A stretch of DNA of 64,000 nt, from NCBI GenBank assembly GCA_009767595.1, contig VSDK01028694.1, forward strand, positions 7,378-71,377, read 5' to 3'. This document shows, one piece after another, positions 34,101 through 42,649 of the stretch; the first letter of the stretch is position 1; every line of letters begins with the position of its first letter. Position numbers and translations under genes: made by a program. The DNA comes from Symbiodinium kawagutii. Its lineage: Eukaryota; Sar; Dinophyceae; Suessiales; Symbiodiniaceae. The notes under the pieces were generated by a model. That model had not been told where the DNA came from, did no database searches, and saw nothing but the letters and a program-made list of their open reading frames with translations.

Positions 34101-35721
34101 CCTAGAACTACCTGGCTTCAGAACCACCTCTCCAGTACAAAGTCAACTCATGAAGCACCTGAGCTTGACCTTGGCAGCTCAACGGAAATGGAAGTTAGAA
34201 TCCCTGGACATGAAGACAGCCTTCCTGCAAACCGGTGCCGACGACATGGAGGACAAAGAGTTGTGGACACCTGGAGTACCAGAACTTCGACAAGCCCTAC
34301 AAGCAGAAGACCACGAGCTTTTGCGCATTCTCCGCAATGTGTATGGGAATGCGACAGCACCCCGAGGACTTTGGGAAGACGTGGACAAGACCTTTGTTCG
34401 CCTGGGTGGTCATCGCTTGGTGGGGGACAACTCTTTCTGGGTTTGGACCGAAGCCAATGAGAATCCTCGAAACGAAGCAGATCTCTTCAAGGTGATTGGA
34501 TTTGTGGGTGGACACGTTGACGACTTCAACCGTGCCGGAGACTTGAACAATGAGAAGTGGATCAAAGTGCGACAGGCTATTGACCAAGCCTACCGCTGGG
34601 GAACCATGAAAGAGGACACCTTCAGACACACAGGTGTCGACGTCTCGGTCAACTCCAAGGTCAACGACCACTGGATTGAGATGGATCAATCCCACTACAT
34701 CGACTCCATCCCGGACCTGGCGATTCCTGAACATCGTCTACGTGAAGATGGTGCTCGAACCTTGACTTCAGATGAAGTCGCGGCATGCAGAGCATCCCTC
34801 GGTGCTCTCCAATGGGTATCTTCTCAGACACAGATTCAAGCATGTGCCAGAGTGAACCTCTTGCTCACGGAGCTCACGGTGAACAAGAACATTGCATGTG
34901 CTGCGGAGATCCAGTCCCTCATCAAGGAGGTTCGAAGCAATCCTATGCTTCTCAGGTTTTACCATCTTCCTCAAGTTCAGCACTGGCAAGACTTTGTCAT
35001 TGTGACCATGTCCGACCAGTCTCATGCAAATCGTCCTCAAGGAGGCTCGACAGGTGGTCTCTTCACCTGCATGGGTGGTCCAGAAGTTCTTGCCGGTGAA
35101 GCGGGACGATTGAACCCGGTGGCCTGGAAAACCTGGAGACTCAAAAGAAAAGCAATCTCCACGAACGATGGAGAAATGCAAGCCACCTTGGAAGGTGAAG
35201 ATCAACTGTTCAGAACCCGTTGGATGTGGTGTCAGTTGAATGGATGCTGCGCCATTGACGAGCCCAACATTCTGGACAAGGCCAACAAGTTGGTTCGCTA
35301 TGTGCATGGCATCTTGGCGACAGACTCGAAGGGAGTGTTCGACGCAGTCAACAAGAACGAAGGACCCTTGCTGGGACTCAGCAATGCAAGGAGTGCCCTG
35401 CAGGGATACCAACTGCGAGAACAACTACAAGAGTCATTGGCCCGTTTGATCTGGATCTCTGGAGATTGGAATCTTGGAGACGCACTCACCAAGAAACAGA
35501 AATCCTGCCGCGAAGGACTACTCCAATTCATAAAAGGGCAAGTATGGAAGCTCAAGTACGACCCCAACTTTGTGCTCTCAGAGAAGAAGGCCCGAAAGCA
35601 GGGCAGCCAAGCTGTGCATCAAATGCGACAGCTCCAGGCTTTGCTTCCAATGAGCCTTGAATCAAGAAAAGTTTTGGACTGGTGCGATAATACCAGTTCA
35701 TTTGATTCAAGCTCCACATGA
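28168..35721 (+). CDS. gag-pol: copia Gag-Pol polyprotein, 2517 aa
   Basis: One frame encodes the whole replication machinery. Gag is residues 1-350 (WDGNPRGWRRYQREVVWYVL near the start; acidic linker 130-190). A zinc knuckle lies at 361-373 (C361, C364, H368, C373; CX2CX3HX4C, one residue shorter than usual). Protease has D487 in LDCGAT, with Cys where Ser/Thr is normal. Residues 725-960 are low complexity and probably read in the wrong frame. A methyltransferase-like region is at 1012-1200. The integrase zinc finger is near 1294-1332, and its core is D1365, D1433, E1469 (DD35E). Reverse transcriptase has D2014 (LDMKTAFL) and HVDD at 2116-2119. RNase H has D2283, E2336, D2386 and D2438. The frame runs 39 nt into the 3' LTR. 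At about 2500 aa it is much longer than typical copia polyproteins of about 1300-1750 aa, owing to the extra central regions. Confidence 0.95.
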   Translation: MEHKQSAETIPSWDGNPRGWRRYQREVVWYVLGTRKTQRNLVAPRLVSKLTGPARLLAMSWNRVDIVGPRGVQTLMKKLEESPLVRKKLPNTAAVMQQYFNYKRMQGETISAYLVRETLFFEEFLESLMDLKDEKTLDFTFDDLSLDDDEDNDEEDESPIKKGKTNSKKGYKKVPTEEPDDGSGGASSSTPPDPTSSLSVTDSFILNQLRGWRLLSGAALNGEEWRSILASTNNKLDYASVSAALMVMFDEQMNHQRHHHHGPPQLHHALHAAEEDPWSWTEDPWDWSENWANAAWENGEWPTDDPPDDGGEGAQPDETGDGGQEALAADRTWAQAQRTSQMIKKDRGFGQSSQSSSFTGCWICKGNHQAKDCPDRFAPGAKGKSFGKNTYAAYEDPYDTMAFHKGKSKGKGHGKMAYLMDEFFNYYLKGKGKGGSKGKTLSKNKGNVNAYSMDYTFDFHGLQFDQEGEINMGRMENETGKPLGMLDCGATCSAGPESSINRLVAAVIDMDKSAAVKIDGKRRPRFRFGSGSWGRALFHVTITSSITGRSFEAFTLPDPPESREDWFDSSMLVPVLVGTDFIRGNGMVIDFQDGYCVFGSHPESQPFHLPQNAKGHYMIDLVDFLCSGQRCVQGHPQVMVIQEESSIPARQTTGVRFADECEVHEFETDGTLHTLEMECFVMATSTAVVTPDRRIFNHVWTRRMHLNGTTPQHSGLMGNLFTRSSSRNSTDHGAQEGEGSSAARTLAPDHHGSQGSEEPDHNVAMSRSPCGGQPPIQQVRRVDQLQTLRHPPPLCSEAGLSSNQPSHGQSRTRSRSPGPAAETSSSRTRNSRRDGARGNRQGGGRLPVDQHHQEPQGQDHRPQGDQGLCGGEEREPESEDAEFRKLCRSRGTNNPKISTQLGNALSGTSDGNSGTSNESMGLLDRGGEGPDHGQGFSTDEFYIGDHDTGTERCGPGTQLPISAATVKEPSVPVGEEEIGVKLPLPVGQQIMNMVHSLNAELRECMVDTIYDKQPLIWEMFCQKDSELGKACLREGIPVQRINLNNGFDLYKTETYDQLLKLFRIQKPKKIWISTMCTLFCSWVDLNYKDRREVLEKRRRGERQMFRKLTNFLLTIIQEDPTTEIFWEWPLRCRGWRERLIIEFFSKLPIFDCRIDGCRYGLRSTAGNLMQKSWMIKTTSAAFYAEFRLKTCLKNHSHEWIHGIETNKTAYYPTAMCKAIARHWRINLLPDRWWRLLWSAEIAEDMGIQQLNAVSEYEPSIAPDGPPREPSEVDDDQEPDEQVSQAELDKWTAQLHRLHRAAGHPSVRNLVRLCQDAQLPSWKIEAAKNFSCPICQELKEGSVSSKQVPPTSTHPLPQAWEQVAVDLGEWEVPDQDCKVKFVMFIDMATKYRVVEPLFKYKHGESRTETADQLITAFVLRWLMDKPRPKYLVADNANTLTSQKTVEFLADLGIDTHFPPDGESWAHGVAERGVQQVKETASLIQKSLPDQDPFLTVALASSALNNTEYQKGFTAIQWAFGKQFQLGEEELRQQLSLPVDRQQNEFIRLLSQREMAEECARKARARIVLSKLKNSSVRQPLRTFKMAQPVYIWRKFLPHTIYAGRKGGRRFVGRPRWVGPGRVVFHELAPGQRDGERHHIVWVVLGNRIYKTSVHSVRPLSSKEEELFQARGDESHLWQQLSDVIPKREFIDITGEEPTEDDKEEVFLPTNPDGSTILPKVRFIGKKSIDYDGRPYKAQATEARAVGSNDNPEVNDYNSRGIAELDELFDRLQEEEASAAAPADSRRSSTTSATPLLDPQPPQPVEDDLPVPEPETKKAKHDDSDNDDLTIIDVATALQETEEGYVLNLDLDLSTNRQRKLFQKDPVAFLAKKINGAEVNFKRLNPEERKLFSNAKNSEVSSFVKTSAVRRCLTYEEQQKANQSGRVLRARWVLVWKSVPDEDKESAKEDRLNNPNTTYTEDLTKKAKARIVLLGFQHPDLELPGFRTTSPVQSQLMKHLSLTLAAQRKWKLESLDMKTAFLQTGADDMEDKELWTPGVPELRQALQAEDHELLRILRNVYGNATAPRGLWEDVDKTFVRLGGHRLVGDNSFWVWTEANENPRNEADLFKVIGFVGGHVDDFNRAGDLNNEKWIKVRQAIDQAYRWGTMKEDTFRHTGVDVSVNSKVNDHWIEMDQSHYIDSIPDLAIPEHRLREDGARTLTSDEVAACRASLGALQWVSSQTQIQACARVNLLLTELTVNKNIACAAEIQSLIKEVRSNPMLLRFYHLPQVQHWQDFVIVTMSDQSHANRPQGGSTGGLFTCMGGPEVLAGEAGRLNPVAWKTWRLKRKAISTNDGEMQATLEGEDQLFRTRWMWCQLNGCCAIDEPNILDKANKLVRYVHGILATDSKGVFDAVNKNEGPLLGLSNARSALQGYQLREQLQESLARLIWISGDWNLGDALTKKQKSCREGLLQFIKGQVWKLKYDPNFVLSEKKARKQGSQAVHQMRQLQALLPMSLESRKVLDWCDNTSSFDSSST
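30137..31066 (+). CDS. alternative-frame segment inside gag-pol
   Basis: A 309-codon frame shifted +1 relative to gag-pol. From about 30355 to 31040 it looks far more like a real protein than the main frame. It reads KFGEWINCKRCAIRLLYVPK with a CxxC, then EEMVRVAIDKVVADYRLTNI, while the main frame is Gly/Arg/Ser/His filler. The likely explanation is two compensating indels, or ribosomal frameshifting in and out. Confidence 0.5.
   Translation: MQMSVKYMSSKQTAPSIHSKWNVLSWPLPQQLSHQIVESSTTCGHEECTSMARLLSILGSWATCSPVQALAIRRIMAPKKEKAPVQLEPSRQITMDPRDPRSQTTTWPCHGRHVEGNRQSNKFGEWINCKRCAIRLLYVPKLGCPATNPATANPGHVQEALDLLQKQVPQGQGIHEEMVRVAIDKVVADYRLTNIIKNPKAKIIDPKETKGYVVEKNENPNPKMLSSESSAVHEAPTTPRSQHSWAMLSPERQMATPEPQTNPWDYLTEEEKGQIMDRVSQRMSSTSATMTPVPNDVDLEPNYQFPQQQ
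35664..35671 (+). promoter_or_regulatory. possible polypurine tract, weak
   Basis: aagaaaag lies 11 bases before the 3' LTR instead of directly adjacent. It is the only purine-rich run near the border. Confidence 0.3.
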
Positions 35722-35937
35722 CTTGCATGTCACCACGGTACAGTTTTTGCATCGGCCTGTGAAGGCCTTGAGCCACTGGTTCGAACCGACCAGCAAAACG
35801 AAGCCCTGCAGCTGGGCTTGTGACTTCCCCCAGTTGCCTATCGGTTAGGCATCCTTGTTGATCTGTGTTTAGCCATACTACTTGGTTGGATTGCTGACCT
35901 ACCAGGGTTTGGATTGCTGCGCACTCCTGCTACCGCA
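35683..35937 (+). repeat. 3' LTR
   Basis: 255 bp, identical to 27323-27577 over its full length. The gag-pol stop (TGA 35719-35721) lies inside it. Confidence 0.95.
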
Positions 35938-35942
35938 GGGCC
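35938..35942 (+). repeat. target-site duplication, right
   Basis: GGGCC directly after the 3' LTR. Confidence 0.9.
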
Positions 35943-36041
35943 CCTTTGCGGAGCAGCTTGCACCACAGGAACTCCTTGTGGTGCTAGAGGGTGACAAGCC
36001 CGGAAAGGAGGACTTGGTCGCGGTGGGGATCAGTGGGCTTG
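35943..36041 (+). pseudogene. right part of the host exon split by the retrotransposon
   Basis: Continues the frame of 27310-27322. Reads FAEQLAPQELLVVLEGDKPG, then KEDLVAVGISGL, ending at the GTAGAC donor. It is highly protein-like with GC-ending codons. The exon would be 112 bp before insertion, entering in phase 0 and leaving in phase 1. I do not recognise the protein. In this haplotype the exon is broken unless the whole element is spliced out. Confidence 0.55.
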
Positions 36042-36055
36042 GTAGACATCCATTT

Positions 36056-36166
36056 GGGTGTTTCGCAGAATAGGGATCCAAAAAATGAATGGTTTGTTAC
36101 TATATATGGTTAATAAAGGATGATTTAGGGGATGATTTAGGGGTACCTCTATTGTGAGAAACCACC
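36056..36166 (+). mobile_element. TIR family A element
   Basis: Ends GGGTGTTTCGCAGAATAGGG and TATTGTGAGAAACCACC. Flanks are ATTT and ATAT. It contains a 13-bp internal duplication (gatgatttagggg). It starts 14 nt after the predicted donor of the preceding exon. Confidence 0.85.
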
Positions 36167-36849
36167 ATATGTTCATACTTCTTAACCACCCACGGATGAT
36201 GGCCTGACAAAGACCGTGGACCATGCTTGGTTGATAGTTGATGAGAATATGATTGGAGTGCTGCTGCACGTCCATTGTGTTGATAAATCAGCTTATGTGT
36301 TGGGTACAACATATCCGGAGGTGTTTTGGGGGGGCCACCTCCATGTTTGGAAACATCCATTATTGCTGGAGTTCACCTGACATGTCCGCAAGGTGTGGAG
36401 CTGACGGCCGTGTCTTTGCCTTTTTCAACATCAGAGTCATCATAACCAACCCGCAGATAGTGCTGACTATGGTATGGAAACTGAAATTCACTATAATATG
36501 TTTATTGATTGAATATTGTCAAAATCGTACCCACTTCATATCGCAATCAAGAATTATGAACATGTATGCGGCAAGGATTAGAAACACTTGGCAACTGAGT
36601 TGTTGCCACTCTGGCCAGGTTTGGATATCCCAATCTGTAAGAAACAATACTTTTTCCAAGCGCCATGTCACTGCGCACCGCAGGAGGCTGAGTTGAGTCA
36701 TTTTGTTTTCGTCATGTTTTTGCAAAGGAAAAAGCAACACATATCTTTATTTGCTTTTCTTAGACGCACGGGGATATCAGCCAAAAGGAATTGTGTTGAG
36801 TTCAAGAGACCACCATCCAACTTCAATTGTTGAACATTTTGATCACTAG

Positions 36850-36948
36850 ACACTGGAGAAGGATCTCCCGCCGTTCGATGCCGTCAGTACGCAGGACGTA
36901 CTGAAGAAGAAATCTTGGGCCACTCGTCTTGACATTCCATGGGGTGCG
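36850..36948 (+). CDS. exon, 33 codons, phase 0-0
   Basis: From gatcactag to GTCAGG. Reads LEKDLPPFDAVSTQDVLKKK, then SWATRLDIPWGA. Strong coding character. The product is unknown. Confidence 0.5.
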
Positions 36949-37045
36949 GTCAGGCAAATTTCAATCATCCCAAAACAAATAGTGATTTTACTGCAATGAT
37001 CGTATTCCCTACCTATCAAACATGGCGGTTGTTCGCAAGACATAC

Positions 37046-37146
37046 CTAGTTGGTGGTTTAAAGCTAAACATGTTTGTTTTTTTCCCACCATTTAGGGATG
37101 GTTGGAAAGTTGACTATTTTTCAGAGTGGCTGAAACTACCAAACAG
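37046..37146 (+). mobile_element. TIR family B element
   Basis: Left end CTAGTTGGTGGTTTAAA and right end TGAAACTACCAAACAG. An open frame ends at the left border (MAVVRKTYL), and a phase-0 frame (SKFVTMIKSDNPTFS) starts right after the CAG. This again fits a whole-intron insertion. Confidence 0.65.
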
Positions 37147-37951
37147 TCCAAATTTGTCACCATGATAAAGAGCGACAACCCAACCTTCTCATGACCGTGG
37201 ATCCGTTTCAACGTTTATCACTTGTGGTGATGTGTGACAAGTAAGAATCTGATTGTAACATATATAGCAAACAATCTTGTTTATTGCTGGAAGTACTAGC
37301 CAATGTAGCTCTACATAATCACTTACACATGGACCTTCATTGATGACAATGATTTTATTTGTTTCCGGAGATCATGGTTGCTTCTAACCTGTGCGAGGCC
37401 ATTCTAGAGCCATCTTTCAAAAGGGAAGCCAGCACTGTCAAGATTTGTTTTCCTGGTTCTTTTCCAATGTTTGAGTTTCGGTGAGTCCTGCAAATGTTGA
37501 TGTAATGGCAAAGGTATCGAATGTGGCCGAACACTATGTAGCCCAAGTGGGGTGGTACAGTCTTCCAAATGGTCAGTTCACATGGTTGGCTTCGCTGTAA
37601 TCAAAGGCAACGAGAGACCAACATGGAATGGCTCAAAATCTGTACGCCCTCTCCAAGACTTCGATACAGTATAGAAACGAGATGAAACAAGACTGATGAT
37701 TCCTCAGACATAGAAACACAACAGTCAGGTAGTTCAAAGTTGCCCTCTCCAAGAACGATTCCTCAAATATTGAAATAACCCAATTGCATGCGTTCTTCCT
37801 GCCTGGTACCTTTCTCGATGGCATCCAGATCAGTGATCAGGTCATTCACTCTGTTGGTGATATCAAAATGCCACCATTAAGCAGCCTGTATGCCAGGATA
37901 TGCCATAATTATTGGCCAGTATTGTGAGTGATAACCTGCAAGCATTGTTGA

Positions 37952-38003
37952 CGATGATGATGATGATGATGATGGTGGTGATGATGATGATGATGATGAT
38001 GAT
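37952..38003. repeat. (GAT)n microsatellite
   Basis: GAT units with one GGTGGT interruption. Confidence 0.95.
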
Positions 38004-38323
38004 CATGTTGCTGGTGATGATAGTGATGCTTGCCATCATGATTGCACCCTTGATTTGTTTGGCATCATTCATATTAAGCAATTGTTATCAAGTATGAAAC
38101 ACCCTGGATACCACTGTTCTCGCCCGGGCTCCATCACATTGGCGACAATCCACCAGAGTAAGCATCTGTAAGCCATAAGACAGGAGACTTCATGATGCTG
38201 TGTCCAATTTTTCCTTCCAACCCCACACCCTTCCGAAAGATGGGATTTTCCTCAGCCGGCCGCCGTGATTCCGCTTGGCTCTCCATGGATCGCCCCTTTT
38301 TGCCTCAACGGCGGCACCTTTAG

Positions 38324-38420
38324 GACGTGAAGTTTTTGTTCAGCGGCTGCGGCGCCAACCTGCGCGCCCTCGAGGGTGGAACCGAAGGTGCCAGCCGAGA
38401 GCAGCTGTTCGAGCGCCTCG
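38324..38420 (+). CDS. exon, about 32 codons
   Basis: From gcacctttag to GTAGGG. Reads DVKFLFSGCGANLRALEGGT, then EGASREQLFERL, with GC-ending codons. The antisense is also open (111 codons), but plus is preferred because of the splice borders and the strand of neighbouring exons. Confidence 0.45.
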
Positions 38421-39210
38421 GTAGGGACAGGACCTGACCTGGGTCTCCAAAGCTCTGGTGGTGAAGCTTCAAGCAGTTCCCCATGTTGGTCAACCAATGG
38501 GGGCGCCATCCCCAGGTTGATCAACAAATTTTTTTGGGGCGGAAGCTTAAGGATGTTCAGACTGAGGGATGTTTCGTGAATTATCATTTATGACTTTGGG
38601 TCAATCGATGCAGAGTTCTTGGATTCGGTTTGAATGAAACCAGCTCATTGGGCATGCCCCAATGTCGCAACAAACCTGGGCATGAAATTTTTAACCAAGG
38701 ACCAAGGAGGCGGCCAATAAACATGGGTCCAGTGATTGATAAGCAACATTGAAACATGCTACAAGCACTTGTCATACTGGTTCGGGTCTAAAACAATCAC
38801 CATGAAATTGTTTTGCAGCTTCCACATTTCATCCACGGTTCTTTCCGTTGGGAGATCTGAAAACCAGGATGTCAGGACAAATTGATTCGAGGATACCATG
38901 ACTGATTCCACAACATGTTGCTGTTTCTACAAACTCGTGTTTGTTTTGCAAGCTCGGCAATGCAGCATTTCCCTTCTCATCTGGATCAACCCGCACCGGA
39001 TGGCACCGGTGCCATCCGACTGTATCTCCAAAGCATAAACCTTGATGTCACTAGTGATTGACATCGCGATCCACCAATCAAAAAAACAACGTTTTGACAT
39101 GTTTTAGCTGGTGGCCAAGTCAGAAATGAGGGAGACCGACTTCACAACTAGTTGTTGTTCACCCCTGGGATCTGACTGTTCCCGGACAGCTTCGCAGTCG
39201 ACCGGACCCT

Positions 39211-39258
39211 GATTGGTGGTTTGAAACATGTGTTTTGTTTCTCTAGTATTTGAGATGG
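39211..39258 (+). mobile_element. TIR family B fragment
   Basis: Only the left half is present (gattggtggtttgaaac, tctctagtattt). A family A element begins 20 bp further on, suggesting interruption or deletion. Confidence 0.55.
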
Positions 39259-39277
39259 TAAGTGGATCGACAAATCT

Positions 39278-39379
39278 CGTGGTTTCTCAGCATAGGGGTC
39301 TTCCCAAATCATTCAACATTAACCAATTCATATTAGTAAACCACCCACTTTTGGGGTTCCCAATGGCTTAAGAAACCTC
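39278..39379 (-). mobile_element. TIR family A element, reverse
   Basis: Ends CGTGGTTTCTCAGCATAGGG and CTTAAGAAACCTC. The core is in reverse orientation (ccaaatcattcaacatt, then agtaaaccaccc). Confidence 0.8.
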
Positions 39380-39392
39380 ATATTTCTCATGA

Positions 39393-39579
39393 CGGAGCGG
39401 TGCAACCGGGTGGTGCAACCCTTCAACCACCTGGAACGAGCTGCTAAGGTTCTTGATGAAGCAACACGTGAGTCCTGAACTGCGTGCAGACTTCTGGGAG
39501 GAAATCCCAGACCTTTGGCAGCAGCTGGGGACCACCTGGGGACCACCTAAATCACCTAAACTTCTGCGTTTGGAAGCTG
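39393..39579 (+). CDS. exon candidate, 62 codons
   Basis: Start-less frame lying between a family A and a family B element. Reads NPSTTWNELLRFLMKQHVSP, then ELRADFWEEIPDLWQQLGTT. It is strongly protein-like, helical and Trp-rich. It ends at GTTGGT inside the family B left end (phase 1). No family is recognised. Confidence 0.55.
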
Positions 39580-39679
39580 GTTGGTGGTTTCAAACATTTT
39601 TTGCCTTGCCTAGTTTTCACAAATGGCTGGTTGGTTGGTTGACTAATATTTTTTTGTAGGGTTGAAACGACCAAACAGG
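39577..39679 (+). mobile_element. TIR family B element at an exon edge
   Basis: Ends CTGGTTGGTGGTTTCAAAC and GTTGAAACGACCAAACAG. The upstream exon frame reaches its GT in phase 1. A phase-compatible frame after the CAG reads RDVAGWVNITQPTNG. A different frame there stays open to 39873. Confidence 0.75.
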
Positions 39680-40079
39680 AAGGGATGTGGCAGGCTGGGT
39701 CAATATTACCCAACCAACCAATGGTTGTATATCTAGCTGATGAATGCTTAATGGAAGGGGATACTACTCAACAAGAATGGGGGATATACCAACTACGTAT
39801 GGCGAGCCTGGTCAACATTAACCAATTACAAAAGGACACAAAAGGGACATATGAACACCCCAACAAAGACTAGTTTGGTCATTTAGGGAATTTGAACAGC
39901 TGGGAATGCCAGGTATTGACATCCCTTCTAATATGAAATAGAATGAGATAGGAAAAGAACATCCCAGATTTGTATATGAGTCATATCATCCATATAGCTC
40001 TAAAAAGTGATGGCATATATTTGGATCTTGAATTACCGTTTGGAGTTTTTTCTTTCTGTGTTGCTACGTGTTGTCCAAG

Positions 40080-40154
40080 CTTCTTTCAGGAGATGACTTT
40101 GCCAGTGTTCCTGGCGCATTGAAAGATTTGGCCAAGAGTCGAGACCACCTGTTG
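40080..40154 (+). CDS. exon, 25 codons, phase 0-0
   Basis: From tgttgtccaag to GTAGTT. Reads LLSGDDFASVPGALKDLAKS followed by RDHLL. Good composition. Unknown product. Confidence 0.45.
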
Positions 40155-40606
40155 GTAGTTCCCACCTAAATGTGGTGGTCACTGTTGATGTTGTCTATAG
40201 ACTCATATGAGCAGATGCAGTTGCAGGTTTAGGAGATCATGTGCGCACATAACCAGACTGCTTAGTCACCAATACTTGTGGATCATCTGCACAAGGCTCC
40301 TCAAGGTGCCCAGCAAAAGCCTTTGAGGATCATATGTACGACACCTCCAAGACTGATGCGTCTTGCGCGAAGGGATCGTCAGCGTGGGGCCATGGGACAC
40401 GTGAGGTGGATGGTTTAGATCCAACATCGAAATGGCTGGCTTGTCAACATTTTATGTCACCTGTTGTGTTCACCAGGTACCGTCTGGCAATGTAACCTGG
40501 AAATGGAAACCGCGGGAAACCATCTATGATCAGTAAATTGCCCATCGCCAGGTTACCATATGAGATACTGTGTTGAAATTATTCCCTGAAAAGCTTCGCA
40601 TTAGCT

Positions 40607-40885
40607 ATGGGATGTAGAAAATTGATTGTCAACGCTGCAGACCGCGACTTGCTTTGGCCAGTCATTCTATGTAGAAGACTTTACTATCACGCTGCCCTGA
40701 GTTTCTGCAATAATGGGATTGGTTCATGGGAATACCATAGTTTTCTTTGGTACTTAATTGGCTGTTCAAGTTCATTGAACGGCGGCGTCGTCTTTGGTCA
40801 GAACCGGAGAACCAACAAACATGCAAGTTTTCCAGACCTCCTCTTCAATAGCATTTGGGATCCTTATCATACAAAAAAACATTAA
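40607..40885 (+). CDS. ORF, 92 aa, doubtful
   Basis: Mixed composition with Trp and Cys (LLWPVILCRRLYYHAALSFC). No splice or family evidence. Confidence 0.25.
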   Translation: MGCRKLIVNAADRDLLWPVILCRRLYYHAALSFCNNGIGSWEYHSFLWYLIGCSSSLNGGVVFGQNRRTNKHASFPDLLFNSIWDPYHTKKH

Positions 40886-41224
40886 GGTAATGCACTGAAA
40901 CATATTGCACTTAGAATCATCATCGAAACATCAAACTGTCGTGCTAGCACCGCGATAGGTGAAATTCTATGTGCTTCAAGTCAGTAGTTGATGGAGCATT
41001 TCCTATTGATGCTTTGAACCCCAACAGAATGGCAAACTGGTTCATCCAGACGAGTGTTCAAGTGGATAATGATGAATACATTTATACAAGATACAGGTTT
41101 GCTTGAGAGTTGACGGTGGGCAATGTGTGCATCATACTCATCCTTGTGATCCCAGTTTTGCACAGACCCACTTTATATACCACGAATGACCAGCAACAAA
41201 AATACGAATTGTTGGCAGTCATAT

Positions 41225-41341
41225 GGGTTTTTCTCGAAATTCATAGGGAATCCCAAAAATGGTTGGTTTATTACTTACATGGTTAACAAATGTTAATAAA
41301 CTGGATGATTTGGGGGGTCCCCTATGACTTGAGAAAGCATC
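41225..41341 (+). mobile_element. TIR family A element
   Basis: Ends GGGTTTTTCTCGAAATTCAT and ATGACTTGAGAAAGCATC, with perfect ATAT flanking duplication. 117 bp, longer because of a repeated 'aaca.tgttaataaa' stretch. Confidence 0.85.
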
Positions 41342-41366
41342 ATATTTGTAATCTTCAGCTGCCGAG

Positions 41367-41723
41367 GTGCTTGTGCCCACTTACCCCTCATTGCCTCGCG
41401 CTGAGGAGACCGATTGCATAACGTTTTTCCAGACCGTTGGGCATCTCTGCCCAGCCGACAGCTCCTGGGCGCTGAACCACAGCCCTGGTACCCCTGGGCG
41501 AGTCATGACCTGGCCAGCTCTATCTATCCACATCTCCCTGGCCAAGACCCGCTCAAGAGTACATGAAAATTTCAAAAAGTCGGTTTTATACAATCTTCTA
41601 CCTCCCTGCCCCTCCCTGCCCAACTCATTTGTACATAGAGTCCCAACAAAAAAGCCGCTGCAAGTTGGAGACCGCATGCCGACTTTTGAGGAACTGTGTA
41701 TTTTTGGCAGGCATATTATATAG
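41367..41723 (+). CDS. ORF, 118 aa, exon candidate
   Basis: Reads [20 protein letters not shown] and later [20 protein letters not shown]. The middle is GC-rich and exon-like, with an acceptor 'ttttccag' at 41436. The minus frame across it is also open. Not recognised. Confidence 0.35.
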   Translation: MLVPTYPSLPRAEETDCITFFQTVGHLCPADSSWALNHSPGTPGRVMTWPALSIHISLAKTRSRVHENFKKSVLYNLLPPCPSLPNSFVHRVPTKKPLQVGDRMPTFEELCIFGRHII

Positions 41724-41728
41724 TTATC

Positions 41729-41826
41729 CAACCAACCAACCAACCAACCAACCAACCAATCAACCAACCAACCAATCAACCAACCAACCAACCAACCAAC
41801 CAACCAACCAACCAACCAACCAACCA
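41729..41826. repeat. (CCAA)n array
   Basis: About 24 units of ccaa with two caatc variants. Next to the following exon's acceptor. Confidence 0.95.
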
Positions 41827-41843
41827 CAGTCATAGTATCGCAG

Positions 41844-42057
41844 AGATCCCATGAGTCGCATGTCCTTCACGACGCTGAGGTAAGCGCTTGGCCTCTCCTG
41901 GGGGAGTCCGGCAATACCTGGCAGCTCCAGAGTTGCCATTGCGAGGCGTGCGTTGAGGGTGGTACTCTGAGTGGTTGCGGTTTCCCAGGGCCATGTCTCA
42001 CAACGGCAGATGGGGCAACCAGCGATCTGAACTGCCCAAGCTCATGGGAAAAGGCTT
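41844..42057 (+). CDS. Cys-rich exon, 71 codons
   Basis: From catagtatcgcag to GTTAGT (phase 1); if read through it stops at TAG 42061. Start-less, so easily missed. Reads [20 protein letters not shown], then a Cys-rich part with [13 protein letters not shown] and [20 protein letters not shown]. Six cysteines within about 40 residues suggest an extracellular disulphide domain. The family is not recognised. Confidence 0.55.
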
Positions 42058-42649
42058 GTTAGTGACCCTAGGCCCTACGCAGATGTGCTGATGACTCGTC
42101 CCCTTGAAGATAAATGATCAGGCCACCTGAGTCATCAGCTCGTTGGCCGTGTTTTGGGTTCGCATAGGTGGCTTGGGTTGGTTGGTTGGTTGCTTGTGAC
42201 ACTGTAACTAGATACCGTAGGACCTAGAAATTCTGGAATGACATGTCAGCGTCAACTTACCATGGGGGTTGAAATCCACGCGCTGGCAAGTATCTTGAAC
42301 GTTGAACCAAGTAGTACCGCTACACCCACGACCACGGCATGTTTGCGGCCAGGGGTTTGTTGGCAACTACTTGGACTCTAGCCGTCTCACTGGTGTCAAA
42401 CTGCACCGCTGGTGGGTCATAGTACCTGATGGAGGAATCAAGGGGAATCACATTTGCTTCTGATGATCTATCCTGGATACTGTTGTCTTTTCAGGCCCGT
42501 GTTCGGTAGGACTCACAACCGGCCTTAGTACCAAAACACCTTCGGTCCCTAGATTGGTTCAAAGGATAGATCTACCATGTCAGAGCGCTGATTTCCAACA
42601 TACTTGCTGAGCATTTAAACCCAAAAGAACACCTATCGCAAACTATGCA

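Larger units (their letters stand above)
27323..35937 (+). mobile_element. complete Ty1/copia LTR retrotransposon
   Basis: 8615 bp. Identical 255-bp LTRs (TG...CA) and a 5-bp target duplication (GGGCC) bound one uninterrupted gag-pol frame. Integrase precedes reverse transcriptase, the order that defines copia rather than gypsy. A 590-bp leader with a tRNA-iMet-like primer site precedes gag. Identical LTRs mean a recent insertion. The intact frame means it could still be autonomous. Confidence 0.95.
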
